From positions 30,416 to 94,415 of the forward strand of contig CAYXIJ010000005.1 in assembly GCA_964465375.1 (NCBI GenBank): 64,000 nucleotides of DNA, in the 5' to 3' direction. A program made the position numbers and the translations under genes. A model generated the notes under the pieces. It searched no databases. It had not been told where the DNA came from and saw nothing but the letters and a program-made list of their open reading frames with translations. Shown here in pieces: positions 1 through 8,881 of the stretch (position 1 is its first letter; each line of letters starts with the position of its first letter). This DNA comes from CAJWKT01 sp964465375 (GTDB taxonomy: Bacteria; Pseudomonadota; Gammaproteobacteria; Steroidobacterales; Rariloculaceae).

Positions 1-572
1 CGCTCATCGTTTCGCAGGAGTCGTGTTGCGCGCTTACGTATTAGGTAGAGTTTTCGCTCAAAGACTTCTCCCTCTAGGCCCTCACTGGCCTCAATGAAAA
101 CTTGCTCAATGTGGGGTGCTGCATCGCGGGCAGTAGGCCCTAGGCCCGCTAGCTCAGCTTCTGTGGGCACAAGCCGCCATCCCACCAGTTTCTGACCCTC
201 CTCTGCGCATATTGTTTCCACGGCGCGCTTACACCTGTCACGTTGACTATCATCCGTAGGTAAAAAAACGATGCCAGCACCAAACTTTCCGGGCTCCGGA
301 AGCGATTTCCCCAAATCATCCTCAGCTACTCTGGCAAGAAACTCGTGGGGAAGCGCCGTCAAAATGCCAGCCCCATCACCGGTATGCACTTCAGACCCGC
401 GCGCGCCGCGATGATCCATTCGGCCGAGCAAACTACCTGCATCACGAACAATCTGATGGGAGCGCTCGCCTTTTATATTTGCCACAAACCCGACACCACA
501 ACTGTCTCGCTCCTGGTCTGGACGATACAAGCCATGTGCTGGCGGCAGGCCTTGGTAACCGGGAAAAATCAT
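1..572 (-). CDS. gltB: Glutamate synthase large subunit, N-terminal part (cut by window edge)
   Basis: This is the first 190 codons of a glutamate synthase (GOGAT) large subunit, which makes glutamate from glutamine and 2-oxoglutarate. The visible part is the class II glutamine amidotransferase domain. A 24-residue leader precedes Cys25 in the motif DSCGVGFVANIKG; this Cys becomes the N-terminal nucleophile after propeptide removal. The motifs MDHRGARG and TGDGAGIL follow, as in the family. The start ATG at 570-572 is the only option, because an in-frame TAG lies five codons upstream. No good ribosome binding site is visible. The rest of the protein, usually about 1500 residues, and the expected gltD lie beyond the left edge. 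Identity is certain; the cofactor type cannot be judged from this part. Confidence 0.93.
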   Translation of the reverse strand, partial: MIFPGYQGLPPAHGLYRPDQERDSCGVGFVANIKGERSHQIVRDAGSLLGRMDHRGARGSEVHTGDGAGILTALPHEFLARVAEDDLGKSLPEPGKFGAGIVFLPTDDSQRDRCKRAVETICAEEGQKLVGWRLVPTEAELAGLGPTARDAAPHIEQVFIEASEGLEGEVFERKLYLIRKRATRLLRNDE

Positions 573-625
573 TGCGTGACCACGCTAAACCAACTTGCCT
601 TGAAAAAAATATAACCAATTGAAAG

Positions 626-642
626 ACAACTTATAAAGTTGT
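626..642. repeat. Perfect inverted repeat upstream of gltB
   Basis: ACAACTT and AAGTTGT form a 7-bp stem around the 3-base centre ATA. It lies 54 bases upstream of the gltB start and could be an operator or an mRNA leader hairpin. There is no T-run, so it does not look like a terminator. Confidence 0.4.
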
Positions 643-673
643 TCTTGACAAAAAGTCATGACACCCCCTTGGC

Positions 674-691
674 GAAGCATCTCAATGCTTC
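674..691. repeat. Perfect hairpin upstream of gltB
   Basis: GAAGCAT and ATGCTTC form a 7-bp stem with a 4-base loop. It lies about 100 bases upstream of gltB and, read on the minus strand, follows a GGGAGGAG stretch. With the hairpin at 626-642 it could form a structured gltB leader. The role is unknown. Confidence 0.4.
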
Positions 692-1113
692 ACTCCTCCC
701 TGAATATACCCCAACAGTTTTAACGGCTGTGTTGCCGAACCTAAACAGGGCCCGGCTCGCGCATCAGCGGCTGGAAGGCCGCCGGAATTTTATTCTGCTG
801 CTTTATAGGGCCCACTATAAGAAGGGATAGAAGCCCGCGTCAACCATCTTCTCCCCTACATAATAACAGATTATCTTTATTAATCATATATTTATATATT
901 CAAAAACCCTGTCAGCCACTGTGCCAACATGTAATCTAGCGCCCGAGAATCAGTTTATTTATCGGCTTTGCTTGCTCAGCCTGTGTGCAACAGAATACAC
1001 CCCAAGATCCATTTTTATGCTTTTCCGCAGTACGATATCGTGGCGGAAAAGTGTTAAATAGCAAAACGACCGATTTTTTGTATGAGTGGCTCTCGATAAA
1101 GGGGAAGAATGGT

Positions 1114-2397
1114 ATGCGCAATCAACCAGCAAGACGCGTAGCGATTTTAGGCGGAACCCGGATTCCATTTTGTCGGTCTTATACCAAATATAGCTCTTGT
1201 TCCAACCTAGACATGATGAGTGCAGTACTTCGGGCCTTAGTCAATAACTTCGATTTGAAGGGAGCAAAACTTGATGACGTTTCCCTAGGCGCGGTCATCA
1301 AACATTCCCGGGACTGGAATTTAGCACGTGAGAGCGTATTGTCCTCTGGACTTGCAGCGGAAACCCCGGCCTTTGACCTGCAACGCGCCTGTGGCACAAG
1401 TCTTTCGGCAACCATTTTAATAGCGAGCAAAATCTCAACTGGTCTAATGGAGGTGGGAATCGCTGGTGGGAGCGATACCGTAAGTGATGTCCCCATAGTC
1501 TACCCAGATGCATATCGCGCGCTCCTTCTTGAGAGCGCATCAGGACGCTCACTTGCACAAAAAATTCTTCCCTGGCTTAAATTACGACCCCGACATTTTA
1601 AGCCCCAGTTCCCCAACGTCGTCGAGCCCCGGACCAAACTATCCATGGGTGAAAGCATGGAACTCACAGCAAAACAGTGGAAAATTTCTAGGCAAAATCA
1701 GGACGAACTGGCGCTTGCAAGCCATCTAAATGCGAGTAGAGCCTACGAAGAAGGTTTTTATGATGACCTCGTGGTGGAGTACCAAGGTATCACCCGAGAC
1801 AACAATATCCGGTCAGACACAAATCCTGAACAATTAGCAAAACTTAAGCCTGTTTTCGACCGAACAAATTCAGGAACAATGACTGCTGGCAACAGTACGC
1901 CACTTACAGACGGTGCGTCTGCGGTGCTGCTAGCTTCAGAAGAATGGGCCAGACAGAGAGGCCTGCCTATCCTCGCCTTCCTCACTTACGCGAAAGTGAG
2001 TGCGGTAGATTTTGTTAATAAAGAAGGGTTGCTCATGGCTCCTGCCTATGCAGTATCCGATATGCTAAAAGACGCGGAGTTTAGTCTGCAGGACTTTGAT
2101 TTCTACGAAATCCATGAAGCCTTCGCAGCACAGACACTTGCCTGTTTAAAAGCCTGGGAATCCGAGGAATTTTGCCGTAACTTTTTAGGAAGAGAGCATG
2201 CGCTTGGATCGATCGATCGAAAAAAATTAAATACAAAAGGGGGAAGCGTTGCCATTGGACACCCTTTTGCTGCAACCGGGACCCGAATTGTGTCTAGCCT
2301 AGCGAAACTTTTGCACCAGACCCAAGCCGGGCGTGGACTTGCCTCAGTGTGCACTGCTGGCGGCATGGGAGTAACTGCGATACTGGAAAAACCATAG
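1114..2397 (+). CDS. fadI: FadI-type acetyl-CoA C-acyltransferase (thiolase)
   Basis: A 427-residue thiolase that cleaves 3-ketoacyl-CoA in fatty acid beta-oxidation or runs the reverse condensation. The nucleophile is Cys93 in RACGTS. The C-terminal part has HEAFAAQ, GHPFAATG and CTAGGMG, which carry the catalytic His and the second Cys. Length and motif spelling fit the FadI (YfcY) branch better than FadA. The start chosen is ATG 1114, which follows a GGGGAAG ribosome binding site; an open frame upstream to 985 adds residues without thiolase similarity. No FadJ-type partner is adjacent, so this is a lone thiolase here. The symporter gene begins 17 bases downstream and may be co-transcribed. 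Confidence 0.85.
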   Translation: MRNQPARRVAILGGTRIPFCRSYTKYSSCSNLDMMSAVLRALVNNFDLKGAKLDDVSLGAVIKHSRDWNLARESVLSSGLAAETPAFDLQRACGTSLSATILIASKISTGLMEVGIAGGSDTVSDVPIVYPDAYRALLLESASGRSLAQKILPWLKLRPRHFKPQFPNVVEPRTKLSMGESMELTAKQWKISRQNQDELALASHLNASRAYEEGFYDDLVVEYQGITRDNNIRSDTNPEQLAKLKPVFDRTNSGTMTAGNSTPLTDGASAVLLASEEWARQRGLPILAFLTYAKVSAVDFVNKEGLLMAPAYAVSDMLKDAEFSLQDFDFYEIHEAFAAQTLACLKAWESEEFCRNFLGREHALGSIDRKKLNTKGGSVAIGHPFAATGTRIVSSLAKLLHQTQAGRGLASVCTAGGMGVTAILEKP

Positions 2398-2414
2398 GTC
2401 GTATTGGATAAATA

Positions 2415-4091
2415 ATGGAAGTCTTTGTCTTTATCAACCAAATTCTGTGGCACAACAGTGTGCTCGGTTTGCTGCTAGCAACAGGGGTTGTGCTGACTAT
2501 CAAGAGCAGATTTTGTCAGTACCGAGCACTAACACATGGCGTACAAATCTTGCGCGGTACCTATGATAATAGCAACGATCCCGGAGCAATTAGCCACTTT
2601 CAGGCCCTGTCTGCTGCGCTCTCTGCCACGGTAGGGCTAGGCAACATTGGTGGCGTGGCACTTGCCATCGCATTAGGTGGGCCGGGGGCCATCTTCTGGA
2701 TGTGGGTTGTAGGCTTCTTTGGAATGGCTATCAAGCTTACAGAAGTGGGTCTTTCCATGCTGTATCGCAATACCGATGATCCACAAAATCCACATGGTGG
2801 TCCAATGTGGGTGGTGAGCAAGGGACTTGCAAATATGCATCCCAGATTAGCTCCCCTGGGCAAATGTATCGGAGCTATCTTCTGCCTGACATTGCTAGTA
2901 TCCGCGGCAACTGGCGGAAACATGTTTCAAGCTTGGAACGTTGGCACAATCACTGAAGAATACTTTGGAATTCCCAGTGTGTTAGCAGGAATTGTGCTCG
3001 CGTTGCTGGTTGGAATGGTCATCATTGGAGGAATCAAAAGGATTGGCGCAGTGGCGGGTCGACTGGTGCCCTTTATGGTTGCTTTATACATGATAGCTGG
3101 CACTTACGTATTAATTGTTCATGCATCAGCCATTCCCAATATGATCATTCTTATTTTCAAGTCCGCCTTTTTTTCTCAGCAAATGACCGGCGCCTTCATT
3201 GGTGGCACCGCAGGTTATGCTTTCCTGTTTGGAATGAAGCGGGCTTTGTTCTCCAACGAGGCGGGACAGGGATCATCACCCATTGCTCACTCAGCAGCGA
3301 AAACTAGCGAGCCAGTCAGGGAAGCCTTGGTAGCTGGGCTCGAACCATTCATCGATACAATCGTCGTTTGTACTTTCACTGCATTAGTCATTCTATCTAC
3401 AGGAATTTGGAACCGTTCATCCGAAGCAAATTTCGTGGAGATACCGTCAATCGTGCAATCGGGTACGTCGCAGTGGACCCTCCATACGCCTGAAATACCA
3501 CAACGCATCGAAGGTAGCTGGACAAGTGGTGACCACGTTTTCGCCATTGTGAGCGCCGATCCTAATCCACAATCAGGAAATCAGCTACATCGGCTCAGCG
3601 GAGAATTTGTAGATATAGCCGGTGAACTTCAAATCGATTGGGAAAGCCTTGAAAGCGAATCAGTCCCCCACCCTATTGATACGAACCTTTATGCTAGCTA
3701 CGTAGGGGCAACTCTCACTGCAAAAGCCTTTGATTCCGTTGTACCTGGTTTAGGTAAATGGTTAATTACATTGGCAGTTTGGCTCTTTGCAATTTCTACG
3801 ATGATATCTTGGAGTTATTACGGGGAGCAGGGAATTGTCTACCTTCTGGGTGAACGTATGGTACTGACATACAGGCTAATTTATTGCGCGCTAATCATAG
3901 TAGCTACCTTAGGTTTTATTGAATCGGATGCAGACCTTGATAACGTAACCAGCATTGGTACTGGCGTTATGTTATTCGCCAATGTACCCATCATTTGGTT
4001 ATTTGGCCGTCAAGCATTGCGCGCTTACCATGACTACATTGCACGGCTGAAGAAGGGACAGATTAAGCCTTATCAACCCCCTGCCATTTGA
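2415..4091 (+). CDS. Alanine/glycine:cation symporter (AGCS family) with a soluble insertion
   Basis: An inner-membrane sodium- or proton-coupled amino acid symporter of the AGCS family. Family hallmarks are the N-terminal ALSATVGLGNIGGVALAI stretch, the NPHGGPMWVV segment and FSNEAGQGSSPIAHSAA in the middle. It has about ten hydrophobic helices. At 558 residues it is longer than ordinary AGCS proteins (about 450-500). The extra length is a polar segment of about 100 residues (roughly 330-430) between the helix ending ILSTGIW and the helix starting near YVGATLTAKAF. That segment is rich in Ser, Pro and acidic residues and has no hydrophobic helix. The substrate cannot be fixed from sequence; alanine or glycine is the family norm. 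Confidence 0.88.
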   Translation: MEVFVFINQILWHNSVLGLLLATGVVLTIKSRFCQYRALTHGVQILRGTYDNSNDPGAISHFQALSAALSATVGLGNIGGVALAIALGGPGAIFWMWVVGFFGMAIKLTEVGLSMLYRNTDDPQNPHGGPMWVVSKGLANMHPRLAPLGKCIGAIFCLTLLVSAATGGNMFQAWNVGTITEEYFGIPSVLAGIVLALLVGMVIIGGIKRIGAVAGRLVPFMVALYMIAGTYVLIVHASAIPNMIILIFKSAFFSQQMTGAFIGGTAGYAFLFGMKRALFSNEAGQGSSPIAHSAAKTSEPVREALVAGLEPFIDTIVVCTFTALVILSTGIWNRSSEANFVEIPSIVQSGTSQWTLHTPEIPQRIEGSWTSGDHVFAIVSADPNPQSGNQLHRLSGEFVDIAGELQIDWESLESESVPHPIDTNLYASYVGATLTAKAFDSVVPGLGKWLITLAVWLFAISTMISWSYYGEQGIVYLLGERMVLTYRLIYCALIIVATLGFIESDADLDNVTSIGTGVMLFANVPIIWLFGRQALRAYHDYIARLKKGQIKPYQPPAI

Positions 4092-4095
4092 GCAT

Positions 4096-4971
4096 CTAAA
4101 GTTGATGCATCAATCGTTCTATTGCAGCCCGCAGTTGAGGTAAATAAGCGCTGCCGAAAATATTAAAATGATTCAACAGATGGTAGAGGTTATACAAATC
4201 CACTCGTGATTCCCATCCTGGAGCCAAAGGCCAAGCTTCCTCGTAAGCATTGTAAAAATTCCATCCAAAACCACCAAAAAGACGGGTCATAGCAAGGTCG
4301 GCCTCCCGATCGCCAAAGTAAACTGCGGGATCGTAGATCGCTGGCTCACCACCAATCGTAATCCCCCAGTTGCCAGCCCATAAGTCACCGTGTAGGAGTG
4401 AGGGGGTCGGTTGGTAATCATAAAAATATGGCTCCAGACTGCCCAAAAGCATAGAAATTTTTTTTAAGTCTTTCGCGGGCAAATTGTTACTGGCAGCCAA
4501 TTTAGCCTGAAAGCCGATTCTTCGATCGTGCAAGAAGGCCAGCCAATCCTCAGTAGGATCATTGGGCTGATGGGTAACCCCAATGGTATTATGCCGATGC
4601 CAACCAAAGCGCTCACCCAAAACCCTATGCTGAAGAGCCAAGCCAAGACCGAGGCTCCGCTCCGCGCGGTCCGACTTGGGGACCAATTCCAACCAATCCA
4701 TTGCGAGATACGACCATTTACCAGCTATACCACAATCAAGGACATCCGGTACTTTGAGCGCGCTCACCTCAGAGAGAGCCTTTAGACCCTCAGCCTCTGC
4801 TTCAAACACCACTAACTGCTCGGCTTGACCAACCTTAACAAACGCCGATTCATTGTCCGCATCAAACCGAAATGTAAGGCCGGCTGAACCGCTCCTTATG
4901 ACCACAGGATTTTTTCTATATTGTCTTCCAGTCCGGAGCACCAACGCTTCGACAACTTCACTAACATCCAT
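4096..4971 (-). CDS. Fructosamine kinase family protein
   Basis: A 291-residue protein of the fructosamine/ketosamine-3-kinase family, cytosolic enzymes with a protein-kinase-like fold that phosphorylate sugars attached to amines and so start protein deglycation. The nucleotide-binding Lys is in AFVKVG near residue 42. The catalytic loop is LLHGDLWAGNWG, with Asp as base, followed by IYDPAVYFGDREADLAM, which holds the metal-binding Asp. Length matches the family (about 290). It converges with the symporter gene, with 4 bases between the stop codons. The true substrate of bacterial members is often unknown. Confidence 0.88.
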   Translation of the reverse strand: MDVSEVVEALVLRTGRQYRKNPVVIRSGSAGLTFRFDADNESAFVKVGQAEQLVVFEAEAEGLKALSEVSALKVPDVLDCGIAGKWSYLAMDWLELVPKSDRAERSLGLGLALQHRVLGERFGWHRHNTIGVTHQPNDPTEDWLAFLHDRRIGFQAKLAASNNLPAKDLKKISMLLGSLEPYFYDYQPTPSLLHGDLWAGNWGITIGGEPAIYDPAVYFGDREADLAMTRLFGGFGWNFYNAYEEAWPLAPGWESRVDLYNLYHLLNHFNIFGSAYLPQLRAAIERLMHQL

Positions 4972-5012
4972 GCAACTGACTCGGATCGCAACGAATCAAA
5001 ACTACACTCGTA

Positions 5013-5639
5013 CTAGGCGGGCACAATTCCCTTATCCACACGATGGTGAAGGCGCGCGTGCAACGGAGAAGTACGAGGAAAGTGTGTCAACAAATATTCC
5101 ATTTGATCAACCAATACACGGCGGCCTTTTAGATAGATGTACTCTGCATAACTCGGAGTGAAAGGCACCGCCACCAATTGCATGCCCGCCTGTTCTGCCG
5201 TACGGCCTCCCTTTTGATTATTGCACCGCCTACATGCTGTCACTACATTCATCCAGACATCGCGACCCCCAAAACGCAATGGTGTAACATGGTCCCTAGT
5301 CAGTTCTGTAGATACAAACTGCACTGCACAATATAAACAAAGATTCGCATCACGCCGAAAAAGCGTTCTATTATTCAATGGGGGTATGTATTGGCCCCAC
5401 TTGCCCTCCACACCTCGGGTATCACCAAGCGTTGCAATAATAGAGTTCACCTCAATTACGCTTCGCTCTCCCGTCCGTGCACTGCAGCCACCCCAAACCT
5501 TATATATAGTGCTGCCACAAGTGTAAGCAACCTGTTCTGTATAGTAGAGCCGAGCTGCATCACGATAGTTGATCCATTCTAAAGGCATGCCTCCGATGTC
5601 GGCTCTCAAGACTTCTTGGCTTATGGTATATCTTTCCAC
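5013..5639 (-). CDS. HNH endonuclease family protein
   Basis: A 208-residue protein with an HNH nuclease domain in its middle to C-terminal half. CLYC and CRRCN supply the zinc-binding cysteines, TRDHVTPLRFGG has the catalytic DH, and NVVTACRRCNNQKG completes the beta-beta-alpha-metal fold. The N-terminal 90 residues are unassigned. Stand-alone HNH proteins of this kind are common in proteobacterial and cyanobacterial chromosomes with no known job. No restriction methylase or mobile element is nearby, so a restriction or homing role is not supported. It lies downstream of pntB on the same strand, 126 bases away. Confidence 0.8.
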   Translation of the reverse strand: MERYTISQEVLRADIGGMPLEWINYRDAARLYYTEQVAYTCGSTIYKVWGGCSARTGERSVIEVNSIIATLGDTRGVEGKWGQYIPPLNNRTLFRRDANLCLYCAVQFVSTELTRDHVTPLRFGGRDVWMNVVTACRRCNNQKGGRTAEQAGMQLVAVPFTPSYAEYIYLKGRRVLVDQMEYLLTHFPRTSPLHARLHHRVDKGIVPA

Positions 5640-5765
5640 TTCAAATTCTCGGCGATTTTTCTACCTTGCCCAGAAAGTGTCATCAAAAATAACGAAAGAC
5701 TCAATAGTTTCTGGCAATAGCCTCAAAAAACGAACTCTGAGGGGGAGCCTGGGGAAAACTTCAAA

Positions 5766-7133
5766 TCAGTTAGAGAATTCTCTAATAATTTGGCTTATGG
5801 TTTCTTTGCCGTCCCCAAATATCATCCGAGTGTTTTCTTTGAAAAAGAGCGGATTATCTACACCAGCAAAACCCGATGCCATTGAACGTTTCAACACAAA
5901 GACAGTGCGAGCATAATCAACATTAATTATGGGCATGCCGTAAATAGGACTATCCTCAATCTCCCGTGCCGCAGGATTAACCACATCATTAGCACCAAGC
6001 ACGATGGCCACATCAAAGGTCTCCATACGCGGGTTCACCGCATCCATCTCCAGCAGTAATTCATAAGGAACATCAGCCTCCGCCAGAAGCACATTCATGT
6101 GACCAGGCATTCGCCCAGCAACAGGGTGGACAGCGTAGACCACCTCTGCATCATTTGCTTCCAATAATTCCTGGAGTTCCTTTACCACGTGCTGTGCCTG
6201 AGCAACCGCCATACCGTATCCCGGCACAATGACCACGCTTGAAGCCGCCTCCAAAACATAAAAGGCATCTTCCGGTGACATTGCCTTTACTTCACCCTCG
6301 ATAGCCACACCACTGCCCGTAGCTGCACCAAAGCCACTGAAAAGGACATTACCCAGAGAGCGGTTCATTGCCTTGCACATGATGTTAGTAAGGATGATGC
6401 CGCTTGCACCAACCAGGGAACCCGCAACAATTAAAATAATATTATCGATAGCAAAACCCGCTGCACATGCGGCAAGACCTGAATAGCTATTGAGTAATGA
6501 AATGACCACTGGCATATCAGCGCCACCAATGGGTATGACCACCATAACCCCGAGTAAAAATGACAGACCAATAACGACATACAAATAGTCCGCATTGCTT
6601 GGATCCAGACAAAATAAAACCGTTGCGCCAACGATCACAACCAGCAAGAATCCGTTAACAATCCGCTGACCGGAGAAAAGCACCGGTCTACCACTAATAG
6701 TTTCGCTGAGTTTTCCCCAAGCTATTACGCTTCCCGTAAAAGTTAGCCCACCAATCAAAATCGCGAGAGCAATGGTCACAAGGGTAAAGCTGGATGCAGC
6801 AGGCGTTGGATAAAGCGCTGAACTCCCTACCAGCAGACTAGCAAGACCACCGAAACCATTGAACAATGCCACCATTTCCGGCATGGCTGTCATTGCGACA
6901 AGACGTGCTGCTAAGGCGCCAACTATTCCTCCAACTGCAAAACCCAGTGCAATCCACTGGAATTCGACGATGCCCTCTCCGAGCAATGTTGCAACAATGG
7001 CAATCAGCATCCCAAGAGAAGAAAATAGATTTCCACGCCGCGCCGTCGCAGGCGAGCTCAGCATTTTTAAACCTAAGATGAAAAGTACTGCCGCAAAAAC
7101 ATAACTTAGATTGATGAGTGCTAAGTTGTTCAT
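5766..7133 (-). CDS. pntB: NAD(P) transhydrogenase subunit beta
   Basis: Domains II (C-terminal half) and III of proton-translocating transhydrogenase, which makes NADPH from NADH using the proton gradient at the inner membrane. The N-terminal 260 residues hold many hydrophobic helices. The C-terminal NADP(H)-binding domain has GYGMAVAQAQH, HPVAGRMPGHMNVLLAEA and the VLGANDVVNPAA segment. Length of 455 residues is normal. The start overlaps the stop of pntAB by 4 bases, so the two are translationally coupled. It is the last gene of the pntAA-pntAB-pntB operon. Confidence 0.96.
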   Translation of the reverse strand: MNNLALINLSYVFAAVLFILGLKMLSSPATARRGNLFSSLGMLIAIVATLLGEGIVEFQWIALGFAVGGIVGALAARLVAMTAMPEMVALFNGFGGLASLLVGSSALYPTPAASSFTLVTIALAILIGGLTFTGSVIAWGKLSETISGRPVLFSGQRIVNGFLLVVIVGATVLFCLDPSNADYLYVVIGLSFLLGVMVVIPIGGADMPVVISLLNSYSGLAACAAGFAIDNIILIVAGSLVGASGIILTNIMCKAMNRSLGNVLFSGFGAATGSGVAIEGEVKAMSPEDAFYVLEAASSVVIVPGYGMAVAQAQHVVKELQELLEANDAEVVYAVHPVAGRMPGHMNVLLAEADVPYELLLEMDAVNPRMETFDVAIVLGANDVVNPAAREIEDSPIYGMPIINVDYARTVFVLKRSMASGFAGVDNPLFFKENTRMIFGDGKETISQIIREFSN

Positions 7134-7423
7134 TTTTCGTTCGCGCTTTCTTTCTTCTTAAACATTCCGAGCATTCGATCAGTAACTAAGTAACCCCCAA
7201 CTACGTTGATTGCAGCAAAAATGACTGCGCCGGTGCCCAAGATTGTGGCTATTAAATCCGATCCGGCACCCGCTGACGTCACTGCGCCTACCAGTGTGAT
7301 ACCGGAAATTGCATTGGATCCCGACATCAAAGGGGTATGCAATGTCGCTGGTACTTTGCTGATCAGCTCGAATCCTAACAGGATGGCTAACATCAAAATA
7401 AAGGTAAAATAAACGGGTTCCAA
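7130..7423 (-). CDS. pntAB: NAD(P) transhydrogenase subunit alpha part 2
   Basis: A 97-residue membrane protein with three hydrophobic helices, matching the small membrane part of transhydrogenase domain II, which is a separate gene in three-subunit enzymes such as that of Rhodospirillum. It has the conserved stretch FELISKVPATLHTPLMSGSN. It lies 10 bases after pntAA and overlaps pntB by 4 bases. A separate pntAB means this organism has the three-subunit type and not the two-subunit enzyme of E. coli. Confidence 0.95.
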   Translation of the reverse strand: MEPVYFTFILMLAILLGFELISKVPATLHTPLMSGSNAISGITLVGAVTSAGAGSDLIATILGTGAVIFAAINVVGGYLVTDRMLGMFKKKESANEK

Positions 7424-7433
7424 GGCTACCTCC

Positions 7434-8567
7434 TTACCGATCTAAACGTTTTATGGTTTCATTAACGATTATGCCCTGATGTGTAAGGACGCAACCTTGG
7501 AGGATATCATCCTCAAAATTAAGGACCATTGCCTTGGTTTCAGAATCCCAGAATTCATCGACCAGATTGAACAGGTTAGATGAATACATATGGCTAGCAT
7601 CGTGGGCGCTTACGTTGGCCCAGTTGCCGTTACCAATGACTGTCACACCATTAATGACTACCGTTTCTCCAGGCACCGAACCTTCAACATTTCCACCGGT
7701 TTCGGCGGCCATATCAACTATCACACTCCCTGGTCGCATCTCATCGATCATATCTCGGGTAACCAACGTCGGGGGTTTACGTCCAAAAACTTGGGCGGTG
7801 GTTATCACCACATCAGACGCGGCAATCTGTTTCTTCTGTCCCTCTTTTTGCAGCTCTAGTTGCTGATCAGTTAACTGAACAGCGTAGCCATCTTTGGTCT
7901 GCCCAGTTTCTCCTAGGTCAATTTCTAGGAATTTGGCGCCGAGCGATTGTACCTGTTCAGCTACAACCGCCCTTGTATCAAATCCAGTCACCTTGGCACC
8001 AAGTCGCCTTGCTGTCGCAATAGCCTGCAGTCCAGCCACTCCAACTCCAATTACAAACACATTAGCGGGCTTGAGAGTCCCAGCCGGGGTCATCATCATA
8101 GGAAAAATACGGGGCAGCTTAGCTGCAGCCAAAAGCACTACAGCATACCCAGCCAAATTTGCTTGAGAACTCTGCGCATCCATCTTCTGCGAACGTGTTG
8201 TCCTTGGAATCATCTCCATACTTATTGCAGTGATTTCTTGTTTGCGAAAAGCTTCGAGAAGTTCCGGCTCGTTAAATGGGTCAAGATAACTGATGTGTAT
8301 GCAGCCTTTCTTAAGCCGATCAACCTCACTGATGTCAGGTTTACGCAACCGAAGAATGACATCAGAACGTGACAATATCTCATTTCGTTCTGCTAAAACC
8401 TGGGCACCAACATCCTCATACTCCTGATCGGAAAATCCAGAATTGACGCCTGATCCTTTTTCAACCAGCATTTCAGCGCCTGCGCGCACTAGTTTTTTTA
8501 CGTTGGTTGGAGTCATCGCTACGCGATTTTCTCCGGGATGCAATTCGCTCGGGCACCCAATGTGCAT
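7434..8567 (-). CDS. pntAA: NAD(P) transhydrogenase subunit alpha part 1
   Basis: The soluble NAD(H)-binding domain I of transhydrogenase, 377 residues, related to alanine dehydrogenase. The N-terminal motif is PSELHPGENRVAMTP. The NAD-binding Rossmann loop is GVGVAGLQAIATARRLGAKV followed by DTRAVVAEQVQSLGA. The mobile loop region near YAVQL is present. A strong ribosome binding site (AGAGGAAG) precedes the ATG. It is the first gene of the pnt operon, and a near-palindrome lies 32 bases upstream. Confidence 0.96.
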   Translation of the reverse strand: MHIGCPSELHPGENRVAMTPTNVKKLVRAGAEMLVEKGSGVNSGFSDQEYEDVGAQVLAERNEILSRSDVILRLRKPDISEVDRLKKGCIHISYLDPFNEPELLEAFRKQEITAISMEMIPRTTRSQKMDAQSSQANLAGYAVVLLAAAKLPRIFPMMMTPAGTLKPANVFVIGVGVAGLQAIATARRLGAKVTGFDTRAVVAEQVQSLGAKFLEIDLGETGQTKDGYAVQLTDQQLELQKEGQKKQIAASDVVITTAQVFGRKPPTLVTRDMIDEMRPGSVIVDMAAETGGNVEGSVPGETVVINGVTVIGNGNWANVSAHDASHMYSSNLFNLVDEFWDSETKAMVLNFEDDILQGCVLTHQGIIVNETIKRLDR

Positions 8568-8881
8568 TACGCTTCCTCTATTGGTTTTTTAGCATTCACT
8601 TAGGTACGCGCGCGCGCCTAAGAAAGTTTCGTATTGACAATGGCCTGCAAATATATCGCGGGCGTATTGTAAACACCGGGAACGCGCCCTACAACCGGCA
8701 ATGCAATTACATAGGACCCAAATTAAACCACCCTTGCAAGGCAGGTTATTTGGACAGTAGGCAAATCTCAGTCTATAAAGAGTTTTCCACGGACATAAAT
8801 AGCCACAGGACAAGAAGAAAAGTTTCACTTCAATCTTTGTATGGCACTCTTGAGGGCAACGAACCGAACAAACATGACTCT
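8568..8881. other. Divergent intergenic region pntAA / priA
   Basis: This 314-base region separates the divergent pntAA and priA genes. It is open in the priA frame back to 8507, but that extension resembles no PriA N-terminus and overlaps the pntAA start. Besides the near-palindrome at 8599-8622 it has a TTGACA at 8634-8639 with no clear -10 box at the right spacing. It must contain the start signals of both genes. Confidence 0.55.
8599..8622. repeat. 24-bp near-palindrome with an alternating CG core
   Basis: The sequence reads CTTAGG, then a TACGCGCGCGCG core, then CCTAAG. The 6-bp arms are perfect, and the core continues the symmetry with one G-T pair and one mismatch. It sits 32-55 bases upstream of the pntAA start. 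It could be a protein-binding operator or a leader hairpin. The alternating purine-pyrimidine core is also of the kind that can adopt Z-DNA. Confidence 0.5.

Larger units (their letters stand above)
573..1113. other. Intergenic region between gltB and the thiolase gene
   Basis: This 541-base divergent region has no convincing gene; the short open frames here match nothing I recognise. It contains several small inverted repeats, listed separately where perfect, and a weaker one at 804-819. It also has a GC-rich stem at 767-782 and an A/T-rich stretch at about 860-900. A TTGACA stands at 645-650 on the plus strand, but no matching -10 box lies 16-18 bases downstream. It presumably holds the promoters of both flanking genes. 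Confidence 0.6.

Noticed and set aside
645..650. TTGACA resembling a -35 box
   Set aside because: No -10-like hexamer stands 16-18 bases downstream, and the next plus-strand gene starts far away at 1114.
5032..5040. A perfect DnaA-box-like TTATCCACA
   Set aside because: It is single and lies inside the 3' end of the HNH gene; no cluster of boxes or A/T-rich unwinding region surrounds it, so it is not a replication origin.
8507..8881. N-terminal extension of the priA open frame
   Set aside because: The extension overlaps the start of pntAA on the other strand and has no similarity to PriA; ATG 8882 fits the family.
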